From Pseudomonas japonica (GTDB taxonomy: Bacteria; Pseudomonadota; Gammaproteobacteria; Pseudomonadales; Pseudomonadaceae), in NCBI RefSeq assembly GCF_900188455.1, contig NZ_FZOL01000001.1, forward strand, positions 310,001 through 374,000: a stretch of DNA of 64,000 bases, read 5' to 3'. Below are positions 27,795 through 36,332 of the stretch, piece by piece. The notes under the pieces are model-generated. The model had not been told where the DNA came from and made no database searches. It saw nothing but the letters and a program-made list of their open reading frames with translations. The translations under genes were made by a program, and so were the position numbers. Position 1 is the first letter of the stretch. Each line of letters starts with the position of its first letter.

Positions 27795-28988
27795 TCACGC
27801 GCGCCGCTGCAGGATGGCGACTGACACTGCGGTGCCCAGGCCTCCGTTTTGTTGAAGTGCAGTGCGCGCCCCCTCAACCTGCCGCAGGCCGGCATCGCCG
27901 CGCAACTGAGTGGTGAGTTCGGTGATCTGCGCCAACCCGGTTGCGCCCAGAGGATGGCCTTTGGAGAGCAAGCCACCCGAAGGGCAGACCACTACCTGGC
28001 CACCATAGGTGTTTTGTCCGCTGACAACGAAGCGCTCGAGATCCTCCTCAGCGCAGAAACCAAGGCCTGCATAACTGAGCAGTTCATTGCTGACAAAGCA
28101 GTCGTGTACTTCGGCCACGTCGATGTCCCGGGGGCCTACCCCTGCGTGGGCATAGGCACGTTCTGCCACGCGCCGCGTCGCGGCTCTGCTCAACGCGTCG
28201 GGTACGTTGGGCGGATCGAGGTCGGACGCAAAATCGCTGCCCATCTCATGGGCAAGGATCGCCACGTCGGCGCGCAATCCGTGCCGAATGGCGAAATCAT
28301 GGCTGCATACGATTACGGCGGCGGCGCCACAACTCGGTGCACAGGCATAAAGTTTGCGCAGACGACCCCAAACGGTCGGTGCAGCCAGCACGTCTTCGGT
28401 CGTGAGCGGCTCGCGGAAGATCGCGAAGGGGTTGTGCTTTGCGTGCGTGCGCGCCTTCACGGCGATGCGCGCAAATACCTCGTCGCTAATTTGAAGTTCG
28501 CGTGCGACCCATTCGAGTTGTGAGCCGAACATCAGCAGTGCGGGAGGCAGCTCACGTTCTTTCTCACTCAGTTTCATCGCTGCGATCACGCTCTCGCGAT
28601 GGCGCTCCAGCGGGTCGGCATGGGTTGGAAACACCCGATCCAGGGCGCCGGGTCGCATCTCCTCGAAGCCGACTGCCAATGCACAGTCCGCTCCCGCGAG
28701 GACAGCCTGGCGCGCCAGATACAAGGCCGATGATCCAGATGCGCAGTTGTTGTTCACATTGGTGATCGGTATGCCGGTGATACCCACACGATAAAGTGCA
28801 CGCTCGCCCGAGCAGGAATCACCATAGACGAAGCTCGCGAACGCCTGTTCTACCAGATCGTAGTCAATGTTGGCGTCGGCCAGTGCGGCTCGCACGGCAT
28901 GTTCCGCCATCACGTCATAGGGGGCGCTCTGGCCAGGGCGCACGAAGGGCACCATACCGACACCGGCAATCAACACTTCTTTAGTCAT
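27795..28988 (-). CDS. SCP-x/lipid-transfer-type thiolase, catalytic residues intact
   Basis: 397 residues of the thiolase-like sterol-carrier-protein-x family, without the SCP2 domain. The acyl Cys is kept in NNNCASGS (82), the His in AEVHDCF and the second His in SKGHPLGATG. Family members cleave branched or side-chain 3-ketoacyl-CoAs. It contrasts with the two homologues at 32.1-34.5 kb, which lack these residues. It sits between the ligase (19 bp) and crotonase in one operon. Confidence 0.9.
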   Translation of the reverse strand: MTKEVLIAGVGMVPFVRPGQSAPYDVMAEHAVRAALADANIDYDLVEQAFASFVYGDSCSGERALYRVGITGIPITNVNNNCASGSSALYLARQAVLAGADCALAVGFEEMRPGALDRVFPTHADPLERHRESVIAAMKLSEKERELPPALLMFGSQLEWVARELQISDEVFARIAVKARTHAKHNPFAIFREPLTTEDVLAAPTVWGRLRKLYACAPSCGAAAVIVCSHDFAIRHGLRADVAILAHEMGSDFASDLDPPNVPDALSRAATRRVAERAYAHAGVGPRDIDVAEVHDCFVSNELLSYAGLGFCAEEDLERFVVSGQNTYGGQVVVCPSGGLLSKGHPLGATGLAQITELTTQLRGDAGLRQVEGARTALQQNGGLGTAVSVAILQRRA

Positions 28989-29007
28989 GAGCGTCTCGTA
29001 TCTGGAG

Positions 29008-30564
29008 TTATATGTTGCGGTTCTGTTCCGCCCAATATGGCGCGCGGAGGTCTTTCTTCAGAACTTTGCCATTCGGGCTACGGGGCAGGGAGGCGACAAA
29101 GTCGACCGACTTGGGTGCCTTTACACTCCCCAGTTTTTCCTTACACAGTGCGATCAACTCTTCGCCTGACACATCCGCGCCGGAATTGAGCTCGACGATG
29201 GCTTTCACCGCTTCACCCCAGACGGGATCGGGAACCCCGATCACCGCGCAATCCTGTACGGCGGGGTGCGCCCAGATGACCTGTTCGGCCTCGCTGGGGT
29301 AGACGTTGAATCCGCCGGTAATGACCATGTCTTTCTTGCGATCGGTAATCCGCAAGTAGCCGTCACAGTCGATGTGGCCGATATCTCCGGTGTGTAGCCA
29401 GCCGTCGGTGACGGCCTCCGCGGTCTTTTCCGGTGCCTTGTAGTAGCCCTTCATGACCAGGTCACCACGAACACAGATCTCGCCGGTTTCGCCAGTGTTT
29501 TTCAGCGTGTTGTTCTCGCCCATGATCGCCACCTGGACCAGTGGACTTGGTCGACCGCAGGAGAGCAAACGCGTGTCGTGCGCCAGTTCCCCGTCAATGA
29601 AGTTCTCTTCCGGTCGTTTGATCGCGATCGCGCCGGGGGCCTCGGTCTGCCCATACGCTTCCATCATTACCGGCCCGAACACCGAAATCGCTCGACGCAA
29701 CTTTTCTGCTGACATCGGCGCTGCGCCGCAGATGAAGTACTTGAGTGAGTCAAAGTTGCGACGTTCGATCCCGGGCATGTCCAGCAGCCGGTAGATCACG
29801 GTCGGTGGGAGGAAGAACTCGCTCACACGATGTTTTTCGATCGCATCGAGCAGAGAAGCGGGATCAGGTTTGCTCAGCACTACAACCATGCCGCCTCGCG
29901 CCGTGCATGGCAGCGACAGCACCCCCGCGGTGTGAGTCATCGGCGCAGCAGCCAGGTTCACGATCTTTTCGTCAGCGCGGTAGCTGCAGGCAATCATGAA
30001 CTGTGCGCAGAATGCCTGGAAACTGCGATGTGTATTCATGACCCCTTTCGGCAGTCCTGTAGTACCCCCCGTCGGCATCACCGCGATAGTGTCGTCAAGC
30101 TCGTAGGTGACCTTCGGTTTGGTTGCGGGCTGTCCTTCGATCCATTCAGCCAATCCAACGGTATCGGGCAACGTACCGTCGATACAGATGAAAAGTTTGA
30201 TCTTCGGCAACTTCGAGCGCAATGCGTTGACGGCAGGGGCGAACGCCTGCTGGAAGAACAGCACTTCGCAATCAAAGCTGTCCAGTAGCTGTTGGTTATC
30301 GTCGAGCGAACCAAGTGGGTTCACGGGCATCCATGCCATCCCGGCGCGCCATAGGCCCAAGGTGCAGGTCCAGGGAAGGGGATGGTTGGCAGCCCAGACA
30401 GCTCCTATCTTCTCGCGCCCCATACCGGCAGCCAGGAGTGCGTTTGCTATGCGGCAGGAAAGCGTGCCTACTTCGTCAAACGTAAAGACCTTGTCTTCCA
30501 TGACATAAGCTGCGGCCTTCGGGTTGATCTGCCACCCGCGGTCGAAAAAATCGATGACTGCCAT
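29008..30564 (-). CDS. AMP-forming acyl-CoA ligase
   Basis: 518 residues from the ATG at 30564, which has TTGGAGA upstream. ANL motifs are MPTGGTTGLPKGV, the hinge GYLRITDRKKDMVITGGFNVY and the C-terminal Lys in RSPNGKVLKKDLR. It is distinct from, and only distantly similar to, the ligase at 8.5 kb, so two acids or one acid and a shortened intermediate may be activated. It heads the operon ligase - SCP-x thiolase - crotonase - SDR. A weaker copy of the 19-bp motif lies 85 bp upstream. Confidence 0.93.
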   Translation of the reverse strand: MAVIDFFDRGWQINPKAAAYVMEDKVFTFDEVGTLSCRIANALLAAGMGREKIGAVWAANHPLPWTCTLGLWRAGMAWMPVNPLGSLDDNQQLLDSFDCEVLFFQQAFAPAVNALRSKLPKIKLFICIDGTLPDTVGLAEWIEGQPATKPKVTYELDDTIAVMPTGGTTGLPKGVMNTHRSFQAFCAQFMIACSYRADEKIVNLAAAPMTHTAGVLSLPCTARGGMVVVLSKPDPASLLDAIEKHRVSEFFLPPTVIYRLLDMPGIERRNFDSLKYFICGAAPMSAEKLRRAISVFGPVMMEAYGQTEAPGAIAIKRPEENFIDGELAHDTRLLSCGRPSPLVQVAIMGENNTLKNTGETGEICVRGDLVMKGYYKAPEKTAEAVTDGWLHTGDIGHIDCDGYLRITDRKKDMVITGGFNVYPSEAEQVIWAHPAVQDCAVIGVPDPVWGEAVKAIVELNSGADVSGEELIALCKEKLGSVKAPKSVDFVASLPRSPNGKVLKKDLRAPYWAEQNRNI

Positions 30565-30649
30565 ATTCGTCTCCAATTGCCTTGCTTGGATAGGCTGAGG
30601 CTTGTGGGCTTCAATGCCTGAGAGTTTGCCCTCAGCGATCAAAGCGCTT

Positions 30650-30668
30650 CACCCCTCGAATGGAGAGT
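30650..30668 (-). promoter_or_regulatory. 19-bp motif variant upstream of the ligase operon
   Basis: Reads ACTCTC-N5-GAGGGGTG toward the ligase gene: the right arm GAGGGGTG is identical to the other copies, the left arm matches at four of six positions. Distance to the ligase ATG is 85 nt. Confidence 0.4.
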
Positions 30669-30977
30669 TTCTGGTGAGGTGTCGAAAATGGAATCAGCAT
30701 TCAGCACCGGCCGTAGTCCCATTTCCTGTGTGCGCCACTCAAGGGCGGACACTCCCGGCACGTAGTCAAACCGTCGGGGTTTCGCCGATACGTCGAGGTG
30801 GGTAGCCAATGAAGCACAGGGGGGGGCTGCGAGTGCTGTCGGGTCACGGTGCGCATGGATACGCTGTGGCATTGGTCGGCGCCCCAGACGTTGCAGGGGG
30901 CTGCCGAGGATTTCAACCCGGGCAGTGCTCGGGGGGTAGACGTTTGCTTCAGCTTCAGCGGAGTCATCGCTGGATCA

Positions 30978-31003
30978 CGGCCGGTTGCCTCGGCAACCGG
31001 CCG
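30978..31003 (-). terminator. Perfect 12-bp inverted repeat downstream of the DUF35 gene
   Basis: CGGCCGGTTGCC (30978-30989) and GGCAACCGGCCG (30992-31003) are perfectly complementary with a 2-nt centre, about 118 bp beyond the stop of the minus-strand DUF35 gene. It lacks a U-tract, so it may be a terminator, an RNA-stabilising hairpin or an operator. Confidence 0.35.
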
Positions 31004-31121
31004 CAGTGAGGAACCCAGGAAAGTCGGCATCACAGGCACCCAACGTCCTTTGCAGGGCCAGTGAGATTCTCAGCCAGCGTGCAGGGATCCGTTGGACACG
31101 CTGCGTTCGAAGGCGGGTCGC

Positions 31122-31598
31122 TCAAGCGCCATCGGAAGCAGGTTCGAAGTAGCAGATGTCCCTGATGTTGCCCTCTCGCGCCTCGGCCAAAACAGCGCAA
31201 ACACGCATACCGACCGTCACTTTTTCGAGATCTACCTTGCTGAGGTAATGCACCAGTGAAGTGTCCGCGCCGTCGAGCTGAATAAGCCCCAGTACATAGG
31301 GCGTTTCCAAGGCTTGCAGCATCCCGGGCTCACGCACAACGGTGTAAGCCTTCAAGGTGCCCAGGTTACTGACGTCGACCCATTCGTGAAGTTCTTCGAA
31401 ACACTCATGGCAACTGAGCCTGGGCGGTAGATAAACGCGCTCGCAGTGAGCACACCGGGTTGCAGTGATTTTTCCGTGATCGCGCAGTGCGGCAAAGAAG
31501 ATGCTGTTGACCTGTCCCGCGTCATAATTGATGTCGGCATACAGCACCGGCTGCTTCAGCAACATGGGAGGGGCATTTTCGAGTTCGGTGGGATACAT
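31122..31598 (-). CDS. DUF35 zinc-ribbon/OB-fold acyl-CoA-associated protein
   Basis: 158 residues. A rubredoxin-like zinc ribbon with Cys pairs CAHC and CHEC (about 46-66) is followed by an OB-fold (about 75-150). Proteins of this type bind thiolase-fold partners and bring in or shield the acyl-CoA, as in archaeal acetoacetyl-CoA thiolase complexes, BbsA-BbsB and the steroid aldolase Ltp2 with ChsH2. Last gene of the operon, 3 bp after the second DUF35 gene. Having two DUF35 genes beside two thiolase-fold genes suggests two pairs or a hetero-complex. Confidence 0.88.
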   Translation of the reverse strand: MYPTELENAPPMLLKQPVLYADINYDAGQVNSIFFAALRDHGKITATRCAHCERVYLPPRLSCHECFEELHEWVDVSNLGTLKAYTVVREPGMLQALETPYVLGLIQLDGADTSLVHYLSKVDLEKVTVGMRVCAVLAEAREGNIRDICYFEPASDGA

Positions 31599-31601
31599 CT
31601 C

Positions 31602-32126
31602 TCAATCTCCTTGGGCTGGACTCTGGGTTTCCACTGGCAACCAATAGAGGATGTCGGTCATCAATCCCTGCCGCTGCTCTTTCGGTCGGAATACAGCACG
31701 CACGCGCATGCCGTTATGCACCTTGCTCAAGTCGGTTTCACCGATGTAGTGCCACAAGAATCCGGCGGTACGACCGGGAGAGTCGACCATCAGAACCCCC
31801 ACCGGGTACTGGCTGCTTTGCACCGACAAGTCGCTGGTATCGATAAATGGCATGCTGAACGACATGAAGCCGGCCACAGTCGCCTCAGGTCCCATCTCTT
31901 CCCATCGCGGATCAACGAAGTTCTCGGAGTGGCAGATGGTGCACACGCCTTGCGGTGGCAGCATGGTGAAATCGCAGTTGCGACACACCATCCCCAGCAG
32001 ACGACCGTTGTCGCGCATCTCGCGGGCGAACTTGCCATTGAACAGGCCCAGCGGGTACTCCATGTAGAAAGGAGTCCGCAGACGCGTCGGTGATACCGGT
32101 TGGAACTTGCTGTCTTTAGTCGTCAT
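31602..32126 (-). CDS. DUF35 zinc-ribbon/OB-fold acyl-CoA-associated protein
   Basis: 174 residues with zinc ribbon Cys pairs CRNC and CTIC (about 49-65) and an OB-fold ending in a conserved-looking DILYWLPV segment. GAGGAGGATGGG precedes the ATG. It lies 12 bp downstream of a thiolase-fold gene and 3 bp upstream of another DUF35 gene. It is expected to pair with one of the two catalytic-residue-deficient thiolase-fold proteins; which one cannot be told from sequence. Confidence 0.88.
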   Translation of the reverse strand: MTTKDSKFQPVSPTRLRTPFYMEYPLGLFNGKFAREMRDNGRLLGMVCRNCDFTMLPPQGVCTICHSENFVDPRWEEMGPEATVAGFMSFSMPFIDTSDLSVQSSQYPVGVLMVDSPGRTAGFLWHYIGETDLSKVHNGMRVRAVFRPKEQRQGLMTDILYWLPVETQSPAQGD

Positions 32127-32138
32127 TACCCATCCTCC

Positions 32139-33338
32139 TCACTTGTCCTTCGAAAGCAGAACCATCGGTGTCCAGCCGGTGCCACCGAAGCCCGTAGCCA
32201 CGCCAAGCTTGACGTCACGGGGTACCTGGTGTTCACCGGCATCGCCTCTGATCTGCAACGCCAGCTCGCCATATCGAATCAACGTCGAAGGAACACCTGG
32301 GTTAGTACAGGTCACGCCTCCCGAAGGGTTGATGGGCAGCTCGCCATCTATTTCGGTCGCGCCACTGCTGACCATTTTCCAAGCTTGATTCGGCTCGCAC
32401 AGGCCCATGGTTTCCATCCACACGAGCTCGGCCCAGGTGCAGGGCTCGTACATCTCGATCACATCGAGTTGTTTGGCCGGCCGCGTGATGCCGTTGCGCT
32501 TGTAAAGGACTTCGCAGGCCTTGGCGAGGCTGGGCAGGAAGCAGCGTTCTTTGGGCGCGATGAAATCCTGCAGCGCAGCCCAGTGTTGCGCGGAATGGAT
32601 GGTAACCATGTCCTTGATCCACACCGGATTTTTGCTGATCTTGTGGGCCACGTCTTCGCTGGCGACGATCAGGGCTGCCGAACCTTCGGTAATCGGGCAC
32701 ATGTGGAGCTGACGCATTGGCGCAGTCAGCATCGGTGACTTGAGCACGTCCTCCACGGTGAGGGGCATCCGCAGGTGCGCGAAGGGATTCTTCATCGCAT
32801 TGTTCGCGGCTTTGACCCGGGCCAGGGCGACCGCCTCCTCGGTACAACCCGACAGTTTGGCGTAGGAACTCGCCATCAATGCGAAGGTTCCTACCGCTCC
32901 GACGCTGCACCATTTCTCGGTGAGCGCATGCAGACCCGAGTTGATTGCTGCCTGCAAGAATGGGCCACGCGGCAGTACGCCGGGAGGCGGGCCGACGAAC
33001 TTTGCGGTTGCCGACACCAGGGCCACGTCGCACGCGCCGGCCGCTACGTGGTGCACCGCTGACAGCACGGCGGAGCCGCCCACGGTACCGCCCGTTTCGA
33101 TCTTCATGACGGGCTTGCGGTAATGCCCGATCCAGTCGGCCAACTCCATCTCCGACTCGGCCGTGCCCGACACCCAGTCGATGTCGCCGAGCACGATCTC
33201 GTCCACCTGTTTCATCGTGATCTGCGCATCGGCCAAAGCCCGTCGCACGGCTTGATTGGCCAGTTCCACTTTTGTGAACGGGCTGTTCGCCGTCATTTCA
33301 GTCTGGCCGAAGCCGACAATTGCCACTCTGCGATTCAT
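32139..33338 (-). CDS. SCP-x thiolase-fold protein lacking the catalytic triad (aldolase candidate)
   Basis: 399 residues from the ATG at 33338, with AAGGAAAAG upstream. It clearly aligns with SCP-x thiolases, but the acyl Cys is replaced (GGTVGGS, about Thr85), the His of the VHD motif is Tyr (IEMYEPC, Tyr297) and the GHP His is Asn (CTNPGVP, Asn346). It therefore cannot work as a normal thiolase. Thiolase-fold aldolases of steroid side-chain degradation (Ltp2 with its DUF35 partner) have comparable losses and, as I recall, use tyrosines; a retro-aldol cleavage is the favoured inference. A subunit with a structural role is the alternative. Confidence 0.85.
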   Translation of the reverse strand: MNRRVAIVGFGQTEMTANSPFTKVELANQAVRRALADAQITMKQVDEIVLGDIDWVSGTAESEMELADWIGHYRKPVMKIETGGTVGGSAVLSAVHHVAAGACDVALVSATAKFVGPPPGVLPRGPFLQAAINSGLHALTEKWCSVGAVGTFALMASSYAKLSGCTEEAVALARVKAANNAMKNPFAHLRMPLTVEDVLKSPMLTAPMRQLHMCPITEGSAALIVASEDVAHKISKNPVWIKDMVTIHSAQHWAALQDFIAPKERCFLPSLAKACEVLYKRNGITRPAKQLDVIEMYEPCTWAELVWMETMGLCEPNQAWKMVSSGATEIDGELPINPSGGVTCTNPGVPSTLIRYGELALQIRGDAGEHQVPRDVKLGVATGFGGTGWTPMVLLSKDK

Positions 33339-33358
33339 ATGCTTTTCCTTACTGGGCG

Positions 33359-34528
33359 TTAAGGTGTCGTGCCGAGGACCATGACCTGTTGCAGTTGGCC
33401 GCAGGGGCCTGCTGCCAACTGCGCAACACCCGTGCGCGCGCCGTCGACCTGACGCGTACCGGCTTCGCCGCGCAGCTGCAGCACGATCTCGGCAATGCGC
33501 CCGATCCCGATGGTGGTGTGGGAACAACCCGAAAGTGCGCCCCCGGAAAGATTGACGGGTTGATGGCCGCCACGAGCACTCGCTCCCGATTCGAGCCATC
33601 TTCCGCCCTGGCCGGGATCACACAGCCCCAGGCCTTCGTATGCCATCAACTCCTGATAGGAGAACTCGTCGGTCACCTCGACCAGGTCAATCTGCTTGCG
33701 GGGGTTGTCTATCCCGGCCATGCGATACGCCTTGTTGGCTGCGATTGCGAGAACCTCGGACTCCGCGAGATCACGATCGCCCAGGAAGTACCCGTCGCAA
33801 CAGTTGGCCAGGCCCTTGATCCACACCGGTTTGGAGGTCAGCTGGCGGGCGCGCTCCTCGCTCGCCAGGAGCATGACCGTTGCGCTGTCGCCGAACGTGC
33901 GTGTCTGCAATGCGGTGATGGGGTCCGCAAGCATCTTGGCGGTGAGCACATCAGAAATGTTGAAGTCGCCGGAGCGCAGAGCAAGGGGGTTATCCTTCGC
34001 ATTGCGCAGGTTCTTGACCGAGACCGCGGCCTGTTGCTCCGCTGTGATGCCGTACTTGCCGCTGTATCGATTGGCTTGTAGTGCGGCGGCTTGTACGTTG
34101 TCCAACCCCAGCGGACGACAGAAAAATGGGTCGAAGGCTTTGTTCTCGATGGCATTACCCGCGCAACTGGCGGTGGAGTCCTGGCCTATCGCAATGACCA
34201 GTACGGTATCGAATTCGCCCGAGGCAATCTGCCAGAACGCTTCGAGCACGCCGAGTGCACCGTCCTGGTCAACTTTCTCGTCGGGGCGCAAGTGCGCGCC
34301 TGCCACGTCGACGATGAGCGATGCGGAGAATGGTCGTGCGATGCGCGAGTGTTCATGGCAAATGATGGTGGCGTCGATCCCGCCCTTTTCGTATGCGGGA
34401 AGGAAACGCAGTCCGGTTTGCTGAAGTACCGGGTTAATCGCCTTGTAGGCCAACTCCTCCGGAGAATACGCACGCTTCTCGTTGTAGTTGACTTGGGCCA
34501 TCGCGACGATGGCAACGCGGTTGGACAT
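33359..34528 (-). CDS. SCP-x thiolase-fold protein lacking the catalytic triad
   Basis: 389 residues, with GGAGA upstream of the ATG. The fold is recognisable (MSNRVAIVAMAQ start, EVTDEFSYQELMAYEGLGL, LSGGALSG and VLQLRGEAGTRQV), but no Cys occupies the acyl position (VDQDGALG, near Asp87), the VHD His is Thr and no GHP motif exists. It is unlike its neighbour at 32.1 kb in detail, so the two are an old paralogous pair. It heads the operon thiolase-fold, thiolase-fold, DUF35, DUF35 with gaps of 20, 12 and 3 bp. It may be the partner subunit of an aldolase-like complex. Confidence 0.84.
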   Translation of the reverse strand: MSNRVAIVAMAQVNYNEKRAYSPEELAYKAINPVLQQTGLRFLPAYEKGGIDATIICHEHSRIARPFSASLIVDVAGAHLRPDEKVDQDGALGVLEAFWQIASGEFDTVLVIAIGQDSTASCAGNAIENKAFDPFFCRPLGLDNVQAAALQANRYSGKYGITAEQQAAVSVKNLRNAKDNPLALRSGDFNISDVLTAKMLADPITALQTRTFGDSATVMLLASEERARQLTSKPVWIKGLANCCDGYFLGDRDLAESEVLAIAANKAYRMAGIDNPRKQIDLVEVTDEFSYQELMAYEGLGLCDPGQGGRWLESGASARGGHQPVNLSGGALSGCSHTTIGIGRIAEIVLQLRGEAGTRQVDGARTGVAQLAAGPCGQLQQVMVLGTTP

Positions 34529-34614
34529 GTTGATTCTCCGTTGCTTAGATGGGGATTAACTCAGACGCTGAAGGCAAGCTCTCCACCTATCCCAGACAGG
34601 TCACGGACAGGGTT

Positions 34615-34927
34615 GCAGGGGCCGTGGCTAGTTCACTCTGCGCTGTTGTCCCGACCAGTACTTGTCGCGCACTGTCCGGCGCAGCACGTTGCCGATCAGC
34701 CGCCAGGTAAAGCCGCTGTTTGACCATGTGCGCAATTCGATTGGTGAGCCGGTGAAGCTCCAGGTGCGTGTAGCGACGCCCTCGCTCGACATTGACCAGA
34801 GCCTCGCGCTGGGCAGAGCGCGACGCCGCGTCGAGCGACCACCTCGAGAAATCGACTTTCATATCCGCCTCTTTTCACGAATTCTTGTTTTTGTTGTTCC
34901 TGCTTGGCGCTCAGGCGCCGCGCCAGG
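34615..34927 (-). repeat. Duplicated crotonase-tail/ligase segment, internally deleted copy
   Basis: Matches 8461-8690 and 10028-10110 in inverted orientation with only a handful of mismatches, lacking the 1337 bases in between. The two copies bracket about 24.5 kb of catabolic genes as inverted repeats. Confidence 0.82.
34628..34862 (-). pseudogene. Remnant of acyl-CoA ligase gene with internal deletion
   Basis: The first ~55 codons are nearly identical to the ligase at 8526 (MKVDFSRWSLDAASR...), then the sequence jumps, out of frame, to the last ~25 codons including the ancestral stop. The 1337-base deletion is not a multiple of three, so reading shifts and continues through the old stop. 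It lacks every catalytic motif and is a pseudogene between the crotonase and thiolase-fold genes. Confidence 0.88.
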
Positions 34928-35696
34928 CCGGCTCGCGCTTTTCGCCATAGGCGGCGAGCCCTTCCTGGAAGTCGTGGGAGCGCGTGTGGTTCAGGCACTC
35001 CAGCAGTTCATCGCGCAGCGCTACTTCCATGGACTGGTCTATCGACCTGTTGGCAACCGCCTTCATACGGCGCAACACCAGACTGCTCTTGGTTGCCATT
35101 CGCGTAGCCAGTGCCGCGACGACCGGGTTTAGATCCTCGTCTGCAACTACGTCGTTGAGGAGGCCCCAGGCCTGCATCTGCGTCGCGCTGAGCAGGTCGC
35201 CGCTGAAGAGAAGTTGCTTCGCCCGATTGAGGCCGATCTTGCGAGGCAGTACTGCGGCACCGCCTCCGCCGGGGAATACGCCAAAGTTCGCATGGCCATC
35301 GCCGATCTTCGCGCTCGCAGCGCCGATCAGGACGTCGCAACACATCGCAAGCTCCAGTCCCCCGGCAATCGTCAGGCCGTTCACCGCGCCAATGACCGGC
35401 TTGGGCATGTTTCGCAGCAAGGAGAGTGTTTCCAGAGTCAGGTCGGAAAAGTTCCGCTCGCCCGGGGTGGCATCCAGGCTGCCGAGCAGGGCTTTCAAGT
35501 CGGCGCCGGCACAAAAGGCCCGACCGGAACCGGTCAGCACAATCACTCGCTGAGATGCGTCCGTCTTGATCGCGGTAAGCACATCCGACAGTTCTTCCAG
35601 CATCCGCTGGTTTACTGCATTCAGCTCAGATGGACGATTGAGCGTAATCCACGCAACGGATTCCTTTCGCTCATAGATGATGGTCTCGTAGTTCAT
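34911..35696 (-). CDS. Crotonase superfamily protein with atypical active site
   Basis: 261 residues from the ATG at 35696 (AGGAA upstream); a TTG 30 bases earlier has no ribosome binding site. Oxyanion segments FCAGADLKALLG and IAGGLELAMCCD are intact. The two hydratase acids are not: the QPE segment reads DGHANFG and the later Glu lies in NRAKQLL. A plain enoyl-CoA hydratase is thus doubtful; isomerase, hydrolase or retro-Claisen activity is possible. It is the first gene of the segment preceding the ligase remnant and the thiolase-fold operon. A 19-bp motif lies 143 bp upstream. Confidence 0.87.
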   Translation of the reverse strand: MNYETIIYERKESVAWITLNRPSELNAVNQRMLEELSDVLTAIKTDASQRVIVLTGSGRAFCAGADLKALLGSLDATPGERNFSDLTLETLSLLRNMPKPVIGAVNGLTIAGGLELAMCCDVLIGAASAKIGDGHANFGVFPGGGGAAVLPRKIGLNRAKQLLFSGDLLSATQMQAWGLLNDVVADEDLNPVVAALATRMATKSSLVLRRMKAVANRSIDQSMEVALRDELLECLNHTRSHDFQEGLAAYGEKREPAWRGA

Positions 35697-36332
35697 TGCG
35701 ATCACGTTCCTGACAGTCTTCGCCAATGTGCGGATTCGATTTGCCGTCCGGGCCGCCGAGCTTCTTGCGGAGTGGAATCGCCGTTGCCCCGGGCCAAGGA
35801 TCGACCTGATGTGATGTTGCTAGCGTCACTCACCAACTTCACCCCTCGTGGCGAGTGGCGCCCTTGCTAAAAGCTGAGTGGCTAGCCAAGGCCGGGCGCG
35901 GTGCGACGACCTCCCGTGGCGTTGATCCGGGTAGAGTCGCCGCCGTGATTGGGCGCGTATGGCGTGGTCGGTGAATCCGCAGCGGAGCTTCATCGAGCGT
36001 CTGTCTGGCGGGCCGGCAGAGCGTCGGAGGATCGGCACTCGCAATAACGGGCCCTTGCATCGCGGCAAATAGCGGTGTTTTGCGGTCCGAAACTGGATAG
36101 CTGCAGAGGGCGTTCTGCATGTCGCTGATGACGTCGAGCTAATCAAGGCGATCACGGGAGCGACAAAACGCCGGTTTGGGTGGGGGTTCCTGCCTGGCAC
36201 GGACCGCATTCGCCTCATCGATGCGGCCGTGCACAACTGACAGGATTGATCGAGACGTACCTACCTCAGGCTGGCACATTCATGCCGTGCGGCCCCATGG
36301 AATCACTGTCGGGTGGTGGGCAGTCGCCACAC
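35697..36332. other. 636-bp intergenic region upstream of the crotonase gene
   Basis: Holds the 19-bp motif at 35840-35858. On the plus strand a 55-codon open stretch (36075-36239) ends in a plausible protein-like tail (FGWGFLPGTDRIRLIDAAV, then stop) but has no start or ribosome binding site; it may be a relic of a deleted gene. Otherwise nothing recognisable. Confidence 0.45.
35840..35858 (-). promoter_or_regulatory. Conserved 19-bp motif CCACTC-N5-GAGGGGTG (copy 2)
   Basis: Same 14 fixed bases and spacer as 8359-8377, read toward the crotonase gene and 143 nt from its ATG, against 148 nt for copy 1 and the ligase. Confidence 0.6.

Larger units (their letters stand above)
30565..31121. other. 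557-bp intergenic region between two catabolic operons
   Basis: No convincing gene. It carries the 19-bp motif variant (30650-30668) near the ligase and a 12-bp perfect inverted repeat (30978-31003) nearer the end of the DUF35 gene. It must contain the promoter of the ligase operon and the end of the DUF35/thiolase operon. Confidence 0.5.

Noticed and set aside
765..34528. Calling the left region a steroid degradation cluster
   Set aside because: Several side-chain-type enzymes fit, but no ring-opening genes (kshAB, hsaC-like, 3-ketosteroid dehydrogenase) are present, so only a hydrophobic substrate is inferred.
765..34528. Citronellol/leucine-type (atu/liu) pathway
   Set aside because: No biotin-dependent acyl-CoA carboxylase subunits or HMG-CoA-lyase-like gene are present.
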